64,000 nucleotides of DNA from Neisseria weixii (GCF_002327085.1 NZ_CP023429.1:992001-1056000), one strand, 5' to 3'. Shown: positions 19,101 through 26,867, numbered from the stretch's first letter. Notes: generated from the letters alone by a model not told the origin. Translations and numbers: made by a program.

Positions 19101-20526
19101 GGCGGTATTGGTCGAGTGAAGTTTTTTTAGAAGCGATGCTGCGCGATTTGCTGTAAACCGATTCGTCCAAGTCCAGAGTTTGGCGGCCTTCGGTGATATG
19201 GACGTTGCGGCCGGAGAGGGTAACCCTGCCTTTATCGCTGGCAATGCTGCCTTGGCGGACGGTCAAACCGTCTTTGGCGGAAAGCAGGATATCGCCCGAG
19301 GTACTGATGCTTGTACCTGCTTCGGAGGTTTGGCTGATGTGGCGGTGGTTTTTATCGCTCAATCCGCCCCGTTTGCCGTGTGACTCGAGTTTGGCGGTAC
19401 CCAAACCGATGCGGCCGTCTGAAACGATTTGGGTTTGACCCTTGGCTGCTTCGTTGCGCAGGTCGGCGGCGACAAAGTCGATGCTTTCGTTGGCTTTGAG
19501 GCTTAAGAGGCCGTCTGAAGCATTGTTGACATACAAACCGGCCACACGGTCTATTTGGGTTTGGCCGTTGCGTCCGTCGCCGTGGGTGGATGTCGTGGAG
19601 GCAACGCGGATGCGGCCGGCTTCGACGGCGAGGAGGGTGTCGGCTTCAACGGTGCCGCCGTCGATGTTTACGTCTTGGCCGCGCAATTGTACTTTACCGC
19701 CTTGAACCACACCGCTGTTTTGGATATCGGTGGCGGATAAGTCCACAATCTTGCGTCCGGCCAGAGTGCCGCTGTTGACGATGCTGCCCGCGCCGTCCAC
19801 TGCCAGCTTGTCGGCACTGATTAAGCCGCCGTGGGCATTGATGTCGCCGGGTTTGACGGTGAGGTAGACTTTGGGTGCCAATACGTCAACCGTGCTGCCG
19901 TCGATTAAGGTCAGGGTTTGCGTTTCCAGCCAAACGATGTCGGCAGTAAGCCGCGCCACTTGTTCGGGCGAAAGGGCGATGCCCGGTGTGAGCTGCTGCT
20001 GGCGGGCGAAGGTGATGCCGGCTTCCATCAGGGCTTTGAACTGTTCTTCGTCGTTGGTATAACCGTCGAGGCGGCGGTAGCCGGTTAGGCGGGCGATTTG
20101 CTCGTTCACCAGTTTTTGTTCGTAATAGCCGTCGCCCAGGCGTTTGTGCATATGGCTCGGGTCGAGGTTGAGGGCGTTGAGCATATAGCCGCTGCCCAGC
20201 CATTGTTTGTCATTGGCAAAGGCCGGATCGGTTTCGACCAGATACGACGGGTTGGCCGGGTTGACGGCATACAGGCCGGAAGTCGGCAGCTTGGTGGCGG
20301 TGTTGAGGGTTTTAACGGGCGCAGGGGTGCTGCCGCCGTGGGTAACGGCGGTTGGGTTGAGGGCGGCGGCTATTGCCAGATTTTGAAGCTTGCCGAGTGA
20401 GGCATTTTCCTGATATTTAAGCGCCGGGCTGTCAAGTGAAACCCATTGAGATAAATATATAGACTCTGTGAGATAAATGGGATTCAGGTGGATGTCGGCG
20501 GATGCTGTGGGATAGAGAATTTGCAA
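16132..20526 (-). CDS. tpsA: TpsA/HrpA contact-dependent inhibition protein, C-terminal half (interrupted)
   Basis: The 3' half of a TpsA/FhaB-family two-partner-secreted exoprotein. The host-encoded part runs from 20436 (duplication GTCAAG) to the stop; the first roughly 30 codons (TTG 20526) are prophage left-end DNA. Seen in order: LYAVNPANPSYLVETDP and RLGDGYYEQKLVNEQI (both recalled from meningococcal HrpA), long filamentous adhesin repeats, DRVNAMAAANAAWQ-like hydrophobic patch, GKGYGNGDGLTHRHTHIGD, SGIGTRNIVI, coiled coil, AAPYVSQWLYG, VENN (about 16718-16729). The toxin tail of about 190 residues has a hydrophobic Gly-rich centre (LILTAAGKGAVVGGSVDLG-like). Without the 5' half it lacks signal peptide and TPS domain, so it cannot be secreted. 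Confidence 0.88.
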   Translation of the reverse strand: MQILYPTASADIHLNPIYLTESIYLSQWVSLDSPALKYQENASLGKLQNLAIAAALNPTAVTHGGSTPAPVKTLNTATKLPTSGLYAVNPANPSYLVETDPAFANDKQWLGSGYMLNALNLDPSHMHKRLGDGYYEQKLVNEQIARLTGYRRLDGYTNDEEQFKALMEAGITFARQQQLTPGIALSPEQVARLTADIVWLETQTLTLIDGSTVDVLAPKVYLTVKPGDINAHGGLISADKLAVDGAGSIVNSGTLAGRKIVDLSATDIQNSGVVQGGKVQLRGQDVNIDGGTVEADTLLAVEAGRIRVASTTSTHGDGRNGQTQIDRVAGLYVNNASDGLLSLKANESIDFVAADLRNEAAKGQTQIVSDGRIGLGTAKLESHGKRGGLSDKNHRHISQTSEAGTSISTSGDILLSAKDGLTVRQGSIASDKGRVTLSGRNVHITEGRQTLDLDESVYSKSRSIASKKTSLDQYRRRHNEAVGSEISGGKVLIVADNDLTVRGSDVVSDGLTLLTAGNDVNITAAQSSYHDTGFHQTKKSGLTGSGGIGFTIGSKKDAAGSGSRTLVNHGSTVGSLTGDTVISAAQNYRQTGSAASSPEGDVWIRARNIGIEAAQDTYAADYRHTLEQKGLTAAVDIPVVQAAQNAAAAAKTVGKSKNGRVNAMAAANAAWQTRRLLAGESSPDNLKGPADTASALSAGDWQSAANASNASVSLTYGRQKNTAQSHTEGSTAQGSQVIGGGQVSLIADEGRLNITGSDAAGKKGTLLRAKDIVLQSAEQHHSERSDNRSSGRNAGVAVSYGQNGLAFGLTGGGNYGKGYGNGDGLTHRHTHIGDTGSHTTLHSSGGTTLKGAQVYGRGVALSTRNLTIESVQDTAVYRSRRQNLSGSVTLGYGASASAGYNRSKTNADHLSVTEQSGLFAGDGGFQVNVKNHTDLKGGIITSSEAAEQNGQNRFQTATLSHSDIQNHSRYEGDGFGIGVSGSISGQSLGQTAPAAGSHIQTVAGKNGVGSSIGYGSDGDSQSGVTKSGIGTRNIVIANDTDGTQAKAAYTATRSETAEADSGRLKNAFDKDEVQREIDLQRNVSQDFSRNVQEARTEINRHLDDLKHQLATRQISQSEYDEKLNDWQRGKVLLNALAAGLSAPTNSVLGITAATASPAVSYEIGLYFKQNQKEGSAAHIVAHAVLGAAVSAAGGNNALTGAIAAGGAEAAAPYVSQWLYGERDGSKLTAEQKQTVSSILSLGGTAVGAVNGLATDVVAAETAAQTAVENNDLLQIISPSSAAYYSKNESHKNAMKMISELRKFENSVIVVNGLPYVLGLGGSALIPLSGTGEALVLNEVGKKAILTAAGKGAVVGGSVDLGMQFLSCKFNQDTNCGSSLNYQRAAIAGGVSAVTAGTGNYMAGSLAGVKQMGMLDVVKNSSSIKTFLKNNPTSSVIFLNEFTLNKLYSTTFKRIEEKNHKGVEK
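20431..20436. repeat. Left target-site duplication GTCAAG
   Basis: Identical to 61947-61952. On the minus strand it reads CTTGAC, coding Leu-Asp in both tpsA halves. Removing the prophage plus one copy gives ...FTHDLDSPALKYQENAS..., a continuous frame. Confidence 0.9.
20437..20478. promoter_or_regulatory. Prophage left end with two transposase-site-like repeats
   Basis: TGAGATAAAT occurs at bases 11-20 and 33-42 from the end (20447-20456 and 20469-20478). The right end read inward has CGAGAAAAAG and TGAGAAAATA at exactly the same offsets. Equal spacing of 22 bp (two helical turns) at both ends is what a MuA-like transposase assembling on paired end sites needs. Confidence 0.8.
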
Positions 20527-20551
20527 TAATGTTGCATATGGTGCAATAAAA

Positions 20552-20580
20552 ATAGACGGGCAGATTTTGCCCGTTTTTTG
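20552..20580. terminator. Terminator at the end of the leftward late operon
   Basis: ACGGGC-AGATTTT-GCCCGT stem with T6 on the plus-strand side and T5 shortly after it on the minus-strand side, just past the gpG gene. It may work in both directions. It separates phage late transcription from the co-directional tpsA 3' half. Confidence 0.7.
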
Positions 20581-20583
20581 TTT

Positions 20584-21024
20584 TTAGAGGCCTGCTTTGA
20601 GTGATTCGATGGCGATGTCGATGAGTTTTTTCTCGGCTCCGTTTTGCAGTTGACCGCTGCCGTTGATGGGGAGGTATGGTCTGGCCGGGATGGTGACTTT
20701 TCTTCCGCGTCCTGCTTGGCCGCCGAGGTGGTGGATTGCGGCGTATTTTTTGTTGCTGCCGATTTGGGCGAAGCCGTTTCCGGTTTTGGTGGAGATACTG
20801 GCGGCGAGTTGGCCGGTCAGTTGCAAGGTTTTGCCGCTGTCGGCGGCACGTTTGCTTTGTTTCCACTTTTCACTGCCCCAGCTTTCGTTTTCGAAGTTGT
20901 CTTCTGTAAGGGAGACCATTTCGGTGGCGATGGCACGCATCATGGGGCGGGTGTCGGTGGCGTTTTTGAGCAGCCGGTTGAGGCCGTGTTCCAGTTGGTC
21001 GGCATCTAAACTGATTTCAAGCAT
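20584..21024 (-). CDS. Phage virion morphogenesis protein (Mu gpG-like)
   Basis: 146 residues matching the phage virion morphogenesis family (Mu gpG, P2 gpS-like tail completion). Visible marks are an N-terminal helix LEHGLNRLLKNATDTRPMMRAIATEM, DNFENESW with W..SKRA, LTGQLAASI, then YAAIHHLGGQAGRGRKVTIPARPYLP, the hallmark 'HxxG...iPARP(F/Y)L' of the family. It acts in head completion or head-tail joining. Last gene of the leftward arm; its start overlaps the small gene upstream. Confidence 0.85.
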   Translation of the reverse strand: MLEISLDADQLEHGLNRLLKNATDTRPMMRAIATEMVSLTEDNFENESWGSEKWKQSKRAADSGKTLQLTGQLAASISTKTGNGFAQIGSNKKYAAIHHLGGQAGRGRKVTIPARPYLPINGSGQLQNGAEKKLIDIAIESLKAGL

Positions 21025-21208
21025 ATTCGTTTTCCGTTACGTCGCAATTAAATAAATCGGCTAGGTTTTTCATCAGAATGAATGCCTGATGGCCATCTAT
21101 TCTGATGGTAATGTCTCTATGTATAAGTAAGACGCTGTTTAAACCGACGGTGTGGTCAACTTTAATTTCACAAGCTTGGTCTTTATCCGATAAGTCAAGA
21201 TGTACCAT
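21017..21208 (-). CDS. Small hypothetical phage protein
   Basis: 63 residues, MVHLDLSDKDQACEIKVDHTVGLNSVLLIHRDITIRIDGHQAFILMKNLADLFN..., beta-rich and acidic. It sits between the minor head gene and gpG, with the 3' end overlapping gpG by 8 bases and only 2 bases after the upstream gene's start-side neighbour, so it is translationally coupled. No family recognised. Confidence 0.6.
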   Translation of the reverse strand: MVHLDLSDKDQACEIKVDHTVGLNSVLLIHRDITIRIDGHQAFILMKNLADLFNCDVTENEYA

Positions 21209-21210
21209 TT

Positions 21211-22116
21211 TTATCCTTTAAGTAAATTAAGTACCCAAGCCAGTTCCGCCGCTGACAATGCTGCTTTGAATTTGGCGTTGCCCATCATGGTTTTGAGTGC
21301 GATACGGGCGATGTCGGGATGGACGGCCTGTGCTTTCTGCACCGCCACCGAAGCCATGCGCGAGAGCATGGCTTGGCCTTGGTTGGCGTTGAAGCCTGCG
21401 CTGGGGGCGACGAATTTGCCGCCGATGCGGATGCCCGTGCGTTGGGCGTAGCGTTCTTCGCCTGTGTATTCGTTGGTGCCGATGTCGATGGTTTGGGTTT
21501 CCAGCATCGGGCTGGGTAACACTTTGGCTTCGCCTGCTGCACGCGATAATGGACGCACGCGGCAGCGGCAGCGGAAATCGAGCGGCGGATACAGGGTGTC
21601 CCAAACCGGGTCGCCGGCACGGTACACACGGCCGTGCAGCAGGCGGTGGCTGTCGCGGGTGCGGCTGTCGTTGATGGCCACATATTGCCAATACGGGTGT
21701 GTGCCTACCGAGTCCATCATCTCGGCATAGCGGCCTGCCATGTAGGCTGACTGCATGTTGGTGAGGTAGATGGTTTTCAGGCGGTGCGGCGTGCCGAGTG
21801 TGGCCGTCTGAATGCCGCCTGTGTCAGGATTGGTAACTTCTTGTCTGCCCCACCAGCCTTTTCCTTGCAAAACGGGCGTGAGCTGGCGGGTGAACTCTTC
21901 CAAGGTCTCGCCGTTTTCAGCCGCGTGAACTACCGCTTTATAGATGTCTTCGGCCACGTCCATACCCGCGGTTTTGGCCACGGTAAACGCGGTAGCGTGC
22001 GTGTCGTCCAGTATATCCTGCCAGTCCCACGAGACGTTCACGCCTTTTTGCTTCAGATATTCAACTGCCGCTTCGGGTGTCATGCCGAACACGGCTTTAA
22101 TGTCTTCGGGATTCAT
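21211..22116 (-). CDS. Phage minor head protein (Mu gp30 / SPP1 gp7 family)
   Basis: 301 residues. The SPP1 gp7 / Mu F-like signature is clear in the middle: YMAGRYAEM, then WQYVAINDSRTRDSHRLLHGRVYRAGDPVWDTLYPPLDFRCRCRVRPLS, with the D-x-R-x-x-x-H and F-x-C-x-C-x-V motifs. The role is in head morphogenesis, near the portal. Start ATG overlaps the portal stop by 4 bases. Length is shorter than Mu gp30 (about 430), as in many Mu-like phages. Confidence 0.9.
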   Translation of the reverse strand: MNPEDIKAVFGMTPEAAVEYLKQKGVNVSWDWQDILDDTHATAFTVAKTAGMDVAEDIYKAVVHAAENGETLEEFTRQLTPVLQGKGWWGRQEVTNPDTGGIQTATLGTPHRLKTIYLTNMQSAYMAGRYAEMMDSVGTHPYWQYVAINDSRTRDSHRLLHGRVYRAGDPVWDTLYPPLDFRCRCRVRPLSRAAGEAKVLPSPMLETQTIDIGTNEYTGEERYAQRTGIRIGGKFVAPSAGFNANQGQAMLSRMASVAVQKAQAVHPDIARIALKTMMGNAKFKAALSAAELAWVLNLLKG

Positions 22117-23618
22117 ACCAACTCTCCACGTGCTTCAATGCGTCCGACCAAGTCCGACAGAAAAATCACGCGAGCCAGCTCGTTCTGCAGGTCGGCATCG
22201 TCCATATTCGGAAAGGCTTCGGCCAAACGGTCAAGGATATTGTCTTCGGTTTCGCCCTTTTGAATTTCGGCGGCCAAAACAGCGGTTAAGGCTTGGCTTT
22301 GTGCGTTCAGACGGCCTGTATCGGGCGCGAGCGTGTCGATGATTAAGCCTGCATCGGTGTGGTTATGCTCGGCAAAGTCGGCCGACGGTTTTTTGCTGCG
22401 CGGAAACTCACTGCGTTCGTTTTCAGACGGCATGACCGGGCTTTCCGCCTGTTCGACAATATCGCCATCCTCCAAACCGTAGGTGCGTTTCCAGTATTGC
22501 GGCGTAAATTTCAGGCCCGAATCGGCCAAGGTTTTATCCCGTTCGGCACGTTCTTTGGTGCCGGCTTCTTCATTTTCAAACAACTCGAACTTGGGCGCAG
22601 GAACATCGCCGAAATTCAGTTCCACCACCCATGCAATCAGTTGATTAAACGTAGTTTCCACGATACGGCTGTCGCTGTCTCGGATGTCGGCGGCCACTTC
22701 CAAGCCCGCCGCCGCGCTGGCGTGGTTGGTGTCTTTGTCGGTGGTTTGGTCTTGGCCGAGCAGCGCGATGTTGATTTCGCTGCGGCAGTAGCGGATGAGC
22801 TTGTCGTAAGCATCGACCGATGAGGATTTACCGCTGGCTTCGTGGATTTCCACGCTGGAATCGTTGGGAATCGTACCAACCGAGTTTGCGATCAGGGCTT
22901 CCAGCGCGTCGAGCAGCTTTTCGGTATCGTCGGGGGTATTGCTGCGCGGCTCTTTGCCGATGAGCCACGGCGCACCATATTTTTCTGTGAACTGCACCCA
23001 GAATTTCAGGCCGCCGCGTTTGAAAGTTACCAGCCAGAACACCAAGCCCAAATCGCCCAAACCGTAGGGGTTGAGATAATCGGCTTCGTGGGTCGGACAG
23101 AGGAATTTATACGGCGGCAGCGGCTCTTGCTTGAGGCCGTTTTGCGTATAAACCAACTCGTTTTGTCCATCAAACCCGAACCATTCCTGCGGCTTGGCCA
23201 CAATTTCAGATGGCAGCCACTGCGTATCCTGCTGCCAAATCAGCTCAATGGGTTGATAACCGAACAGCGGCGCGTTGAGAATGTCTTTAATCAGACGGTA
23301 AACATCGGTTTCGGCCAGCCAGTTCTCGACGAATTGACGCACGTTTTCCGGCACATCATCGCCCGTAAGCTGCCAATCCAGCCGCGCGACGGCGGCTTTT
23401 CGGCGGCGTACCAGACTGCCGACCAAAGGGTCGCGCAGTAGCTCACGGTACACGGAAATTTGCCTGCCCGCTTTGCGCAAAATCGGGTCGGGATTGGGCA
23501 GCCAACCGTTGAAGCCACCTAGAAACTGGCGTGATACGGCGATATGGCTGCTCAGGTCTTCGGGTTTGAAGGTTACGCCCTTGCCGTTCAGTTTGAGTTT
23601 GAAATGCGGTTTTGCCAT
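22113..23618 (-). CDS. Portal protein, DUF935 (Mu gp29-like)
   Basis: 501 residues, standard for the Mu gp29 portal family (DUF935). Features: RDPLVGSLVRRRKAAVARLDWQL near the N-terminus, FGYQPIELIWQ, PYGLGDLGLVFWLVTFKRGGLKFWVQFTEKYGAPWLIG, and LLGQDQTTDKDTNHASAAAGLEV. It forms the dodecameric DNA gate of the capsid. A segment after residue 380 (MPSENERSEFPRSKKPS) is encoded by an uptake word and also appears at the N-terminus of the terminase, so it is probably an inserted uptake-sequence module in a tolerant loop. Confidence 0.9.
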   Translation of the reverse strand: MAKPHFKLKLNGKGVTFKPEDLSSHIAVSRQFLGGFNGWLPNPDPILRKAGRQISVYRELLRDPLVGSLVRRRKAAVARLDWQLTGDDVPENVRQFVENWLAETDVYRLIKDILNAPLFGYQPIELIWQQDTQWLPSEIVAKPQEWFGFDGQNELVYTQNGLKQEPLPPYKFLCPTHEADYLNPYGLGDLGLVFWLVTFKRGGLKFWVQFTEKYGAPWLIGKEPRSNTPDDTEKLLDALEALIANSVGTIPNDSSVEIHEASGKSSSVDAYDKLIRYCRSEINIALLGQDQTTDKDTNHASAAAGLEVAADIRDSDSRIVETTFNQLIAWVVELNFGDVPAPKFELFENEEAGTKERAERDKTLADSGLKFTPQYWKRTYGLEDGDIVEQAESPVMPSENERSEFPRSKKPSADFAEHNHTDAGLIIDTLAPDTGRLNAQSQALTAVLAAEIQKGETEDNILDRLAEAFPNMDDADLQNELARVIFLSDLVGRIEARGELV

Positions 23619-23638
23619 GATGGTTTCTTTCAGACGGC

Positions 23639-23878
23639 CTATTTACACGGCTTGATTAATCTGCATTTATCCTGAGAAGAAGCAGGTATCGGTGCGGGAA
23701 CAACAATGGCACGCTGCCTCTGTATCGGTTTGGGTGCGATGGGTTTGGCTGTCATCGGAGCCGTTACTGCCGGACGTACTGCAATCGGAGAAGTAATGAC
23801 AGGGCGTGCAACAACAACCGCTGCCAAAGCAGGTGTCGTGATCGCAGCCAAAAGCAAAGCAGGCAATACCTTTTTCAT
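23639..23878 (-). CDS. Small secreted Pro/Ala-rich protein
   Basis: 79 residues. A typical signal peptide (MKKVLPALLLAAITTPALA) is followed by VVVARPVITSPIAVRPAVTAPMTAKPIAPKPI repeats and a Cys pair near the end (DKCRLIKPC). It lies between portal and terminase in the late operon. No family recognised; possibly a periplasmic accessory or moron. Confidence 0.55.
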   Translation of the reverse strand: MKKVLPALLLAAITTPALAAVVVARPVITSPIAVRPAVTAPMTAKPIAPKPIQRQRAIVVPAPIPASSQDKCRLIKPCK

Positions 23879-23897
23879 TTCGATTTCCTTTTTTGGT

Positions 23898-25475
23898 TTA
23901 AAAATTGCGGGTTAAAAGACTGCGGCGTTTGATTTTCCGGCTGGCTACGCGCACCGGCCCTGCATTCAGTTCGCGGCTGGCGTAATGCGCCAATACCAAG
24001 GCAATCGCCGCGTCGCCGTGGCGTTTTCTGCCGTCCGTGCCTTTGGTGCGGGTATCGGGGATACGCGGTACGCCGCGAACCAGCTCGAAGGCACGCAAAT
24101 CGGCAAGGATGTCTTCGTCGCGCGGCAAGCCGTCGAGCGTGCCGTCTTCCAGCGCGGCCTTGAACGGCGCGGTGTGGCTGCGGTACCAGTTTTCCGACAG
24201 CATCACGGCTTCCACCACTTCCGCGCCGAATGCGTCGCGCATGGCTTCGGCCAGCGATTGGCCGTTACCGCGTGCGTCCAAGGCCGCGCCGCGCAGGTTG
24301 GGCAGATTGGCCAACAAGTGCTGCATAATCTGTTCCTGCTGGGCAAACGGTATATTGCCGAGTTCCAAGATAAACGGCGGTTTCAAAATCAGGTCTTTGC
24401 TTTGCAACAGCGGCACGATCACGGTGCGGTCGCCGCTTCGGGCGAAGTCCTCGCCGACAAAGGAAACGAGGGTTTTATCCAAACCGTCGAGCAGCGGCTG
24501 CAGAGTTTCTTCAATCCAGTCGGCCACTTCACGGGCGCGGCGCGGTTCGGGTAACAGGCCGAAACCGTCGGTTTGGTCGTAACGGATAACCGGCGCGTAT
24601 GGCGTCATGCGGCTTTCAATCAAAGCGCGGTTGAGCCATTTGCCGCCGCCGTTTTTCGGAATACAGTCCAGCTCTTCGCTGGCATCTTCACCATAAAAAT
24701 CGCGGATTTCTTTACACCACGCGGCTTCGCCGTCGGATGTCCACTCTTTGCCCAAACGCAGGCAGATACGGCGGTACAGACCTTGTTCGACCGCTTCGTC
24801 AAACGTGATGCGGTGGACGGAATAAGGCTTTTTCCCTGCGCGAACGTCGTTAATCAACTCGTTAAATGGGTTGTCCACACCGTCATGCGTGGAAATGATG
24901 TGTACCTGACCGCCCCACATCAGCAAGGCCATCGCTGCTTTGAGCAATTCCCCAAGCTGCTCGTGGAAGGCGGCTTCGTCGATAATCACGCGGCCCTGTT
25001 TACCGCGTAGGTTACTCGGGCGGCTGGATAAGGCGGTAATGCGGAAGCCCGATGCGAAGCGGATAACGAAGGCCAACACGGATTGGCGGTCGTCGCCTTC
25101 GACAAACACTTCTTCGGTTTCTTCGATTTCTCCCGCCGCCAGTTGGTAGTGCTTCGCCCAGCCCGCGCAGTCGCGGATAAATTCCAAGGCCATGTCTTTG
25201 TTGTAGCCGATATACCATGCGTCCATGCCTTTGGCGGACGCGGCCAGCAATGCGGTATCCGCTGCTTCGCCCCAAGAAAGACCGATACGGCGCGATTTCT
25301 CGCACAGCTTCACGGGCGATTGGTCGGCGCACCATGCCTGCTGATACGGCAGCAAGACCGCAGGGGTGCGGTCTTCGCCAAGCATTCTGCTTGCCGTCCC
25401 TTTATTTGATAAAGGGACGGTTTGTTCGTTTTTGCTTCGCAGAAACTCGCTGCGTTCGTTTTCAGACGGCCTCAT
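23898..25475 (-). CDS. Terminase large subunit (Mu gp28-like)
   Basis: 525 residues. Terminase ATPase marks: CEKSRRIGLSWGEAAD (Walker A-like), GRVIIDEAAFHEQLGELLKAA (Walker B with catalytic Glu), IISTHDG (coupling motif). Nuclease-type acidic residues follow: FVGEDFARSGDRTVIVPL and ALDARGNGQSLAEAM. It packages phage DNA. The first about 33 codons come from an uptake word plus a hairpin (ACCGTCCCTTTATC...GATAAAGGGACGGT-like), so the original start may be at Met 31 (MLGEDRTPAVLLPYQQAW), which fits the family start better. Confidence 0.9.
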   Translation of the reverse strand: MRPSENERSEFLRSKNEQTVPLSNKGTASRMLGEDRTPAVLLPYQQAWCADQSPVKLCEKSRRIGLSWGEAADTALLAASAKGMDAWYIGYNKDMALEFIRDCAGWAKHYQLAAGEIEETEEVFVEGDDRQSVLAFVIRFASGFRITALSSRPSNLRGKQGRVIIDEAAFHEQLGELLKAAMALLMWGGQVHIISTHDGVDNPFNELINDVRAGKKPYSVHRITFDEAVEQGLYRRICLRLGKEWTSDGEAAWCKEIRDFYGEDASEELDCIPKNGGGKWLNRALIESRMTPYAPVIRYDQTDGFGLLPEPRRAREVADWIEETLQPLLDGLDKTLVSFVGEDFARSGDRTVIVPLLQSKDLILKPPFILELGNIPFAQQEQIMQHLLANLPNLRGAALDARGNGQSLAEAMRDAFGAEVVEAVMLSENWYRSHTAPFKAALEDGTLDGLPRDEDILADLRAFELVRGVPRIPDTRTKGTDGRKRHGDAAIALVLAHYASRELNAGPVRVASRKIKRRSLLTRNF

Positions 25476-26016
25476 GATGCAATCCCCAAAATATGCTTGC
25501 GGATGGCCTCAACCGACTCTTCCGACAAGCCGCCTTTCTTGGCCTGTTTGGCCACGTCTTCGGCGGCGGCCTGTACTTTGGCCTTGACCTTGGCCTGATA
25601 CTCTTTCAGACGGGTACTGGCGGAAATCAAGCCGCTGATTTTCTTTGCGCCTTCGGCCATCACGCCGAAACGGTCGAGTGCGCCCAATTCTTCAGACGGC
25701 ATTTCGCCGATTTGCACCAATGCATCAAACAGTTCGGTTTGCAGCATGGCCATCAACGCTTCGCTGCGGGTGTCGCCTTCGTCTGCCGCGCCTTCGGCAA
25801 TCAGCCGCGCCGCTTCGGTGCTGGCCTTGATACTGGCAAAACGCCGTTCGACTTTTTGGCCATAGCGGTGGACGGCGGAGCGGCTGACTTCGTAACCTTG
25901 TGCATTCAGCCATTCGGTCAGTTCGGTGTAGTTGGAAAAGCCGTTTTCCGCAAGGCGGCGTTCAAATGCGGCCAAGACCTTGGGGGTAAAGTAGCGATGG
26001 TGCTGCGTTTGGCCAT
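25472..26016 (-). pseudogene. DUF3486 protein (Mu gp27, small terminase candidate), apparent frameshift
   Basis: The family begins MAKRSTIATLPP, and exactly these codons start at ATG 26016. The frame then shifts at C5 (G5 at 25982-25986 on the plus strand); one more base gives KVLAAFERRLAENGFSNYTELTEWLNAQGYEVSRSAVHRYGQKVERR. The remaining open frame (25472-25975) holds the rest of DUF3486. Its position just before the large terminase matches Mu gp27. Probably an intact gene with a sequencing error. Confidence 0.8.
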
Positions 26017-26017
26017 A

Positions 26018-26335
26018 TCAGTTCCATACCTTTTCAGGCCGTGCGATACCGGCACGGCAATCGACCGTGTATTCGGCAATATCTACGCCCAAGCTGGTCA
26101 AATCGGCAAACCACAGGCCGTGCGGTGTTTTGTTGAGCTCCACCAGCTTGCGGTCGGCCAGATAGTCGAGCTGCTGGCGCAATTCCAAGGCGGTGGTTTG
26201 CGGGTAAATCGCGTTCATGATGTCCAATAAAAACACTTCGCTGGTGGTGTGCGGGCGGGCTTTATTGAGCGTGTTGATGATATTCCAGCGCATACCTTCA
26301 CGACGTTGCTTGGCCATCAATTCTTGGCTGATCAT
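26018..26335 (-). CDS. Conserved phage winged-helix protein (VpaChn25_0724-like)
   Basis: 105 residues: RRWNIINTLNKARPHTTSEVFLLDIMNAIYPQTTALELRQQLDYLADRKLVELNK...GIARPEKVW. This is the pattern of the small protein next to gp27 in many Mu-like phages (Mu gp26 position), with a winged-helix look and the conserved ending GIARPxKxW. Overlaps its upstream neighbour by 4 bases. Function unproven, likely DNA-binding or packaging-related. Confidence 0.75.
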   Translation of the reverse strand: MISQELMAKQRREGMRWNIINTLNKARPHTTSEVFLLDIMNAIYPQTTALELRQQLDYLADRKLVELNKTPHGLWFADLTSLGVDIAEYTVDCRAGIARPEKVWN

Positions 26336-26652
26336 TTTTTCTGGCTCTCCATCTTATAAATCTCTGTGAGCTTATCGACCACGTTGTCGAGCTTGGCTTC
26401 CAATACCACCTGATTGCGGATGTAGTCTTCGCGCAAAACATAAGTCATTGGCAGGCCGGCTGAAAATTCGCCGAGCTGACGCTCCATGCTTTCAACTTTA
26501 CTCTGTAGCTTTTCCTGTTGCTTTTGGCGTTCATCTTGTTGCGCCTGAAACTGCGCCAACAGCATTTTGCCGAAGCCCCAGCACACGCCGAGGAAGGAAA
26601 GTAGGAAGCCGACCAGTTGCCAAAATTCAATACTGATAAATGTTTTTTCCAT
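26332..26652 (-). CDS. DUF2730-like membrane-anchored coiled-coil protein (Mu gp25 position)
   Basis: 106 residues: one N-terminal membrane helix (FWQLVGFLLSFLGVCWGFGKML), then a Gln/Lys-rich coiled coil (QAQQDERQKQQEKLQSKVESMERQL) and a second helical part. The layout matches DUF2730 proteins found between the spanins and gp27 in Mu-like phages. Role unknown. Confidence 0.75.
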   Translation of the reverse strand: MEKTFISIEFWQLVGFLLSFLGVCWGFGKMLLAQFQAQQDERQKQQEKLQSKVESMERQLGEFSAGLPMTYVLREDYIRNQVVLEAKLDNVVDKLTEIYKMESQKK

Positions 26653-26654
26653 AT

Positions 26655-26867
26655 CTAACCCGGAAAGCCTTTCTCAAAATATTCTTGGCAGACTACACAG
26701 CGCGTACAGCCGATCACGGCATGGCGGCGGGCTTCGGGAATCGTCTCACCGCAGTCGTCGCAGTAATAATTGCTGACGGTAGCCGTATTTTTTTCTGCCT
26801 GACGGTATAGGGCTTCGGCCAGAAAGATTTCTTCGTTTTCCTGCGCTTTGTCGCAAATATCAGTCAT
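26655..26867 (-). CDS. TraR/DksA-type zinc finger protein
   Basis: 70 residues with a C4 zinc finger YYCDDCGETIPEARRHAVIGCTRCVVCQEYFE, the C-terminal half of TraR/DksA family proteins, preceded by an acidic helix. Short phage versions bind RNA polymerase and mimic DksA-ppGpp. Located in the lysis operon as in other Mu-like phages. Confidence 0.85.
   Translation of the reverse strand: MTDICDKAQENEEIFLAEALYRQAEKNTATVSNYYCDDCGETIPEARRHAVIGCTRCVVCQEYFEKGFPG

Noticed and set aside
20505..20530. Prophage left boundary near the tpsA start codon at 20526
   Set aside because: The end-repeat spacing and the GTCAAG duplication place the end at 20437; codons 20437-20526 are phage DNA.
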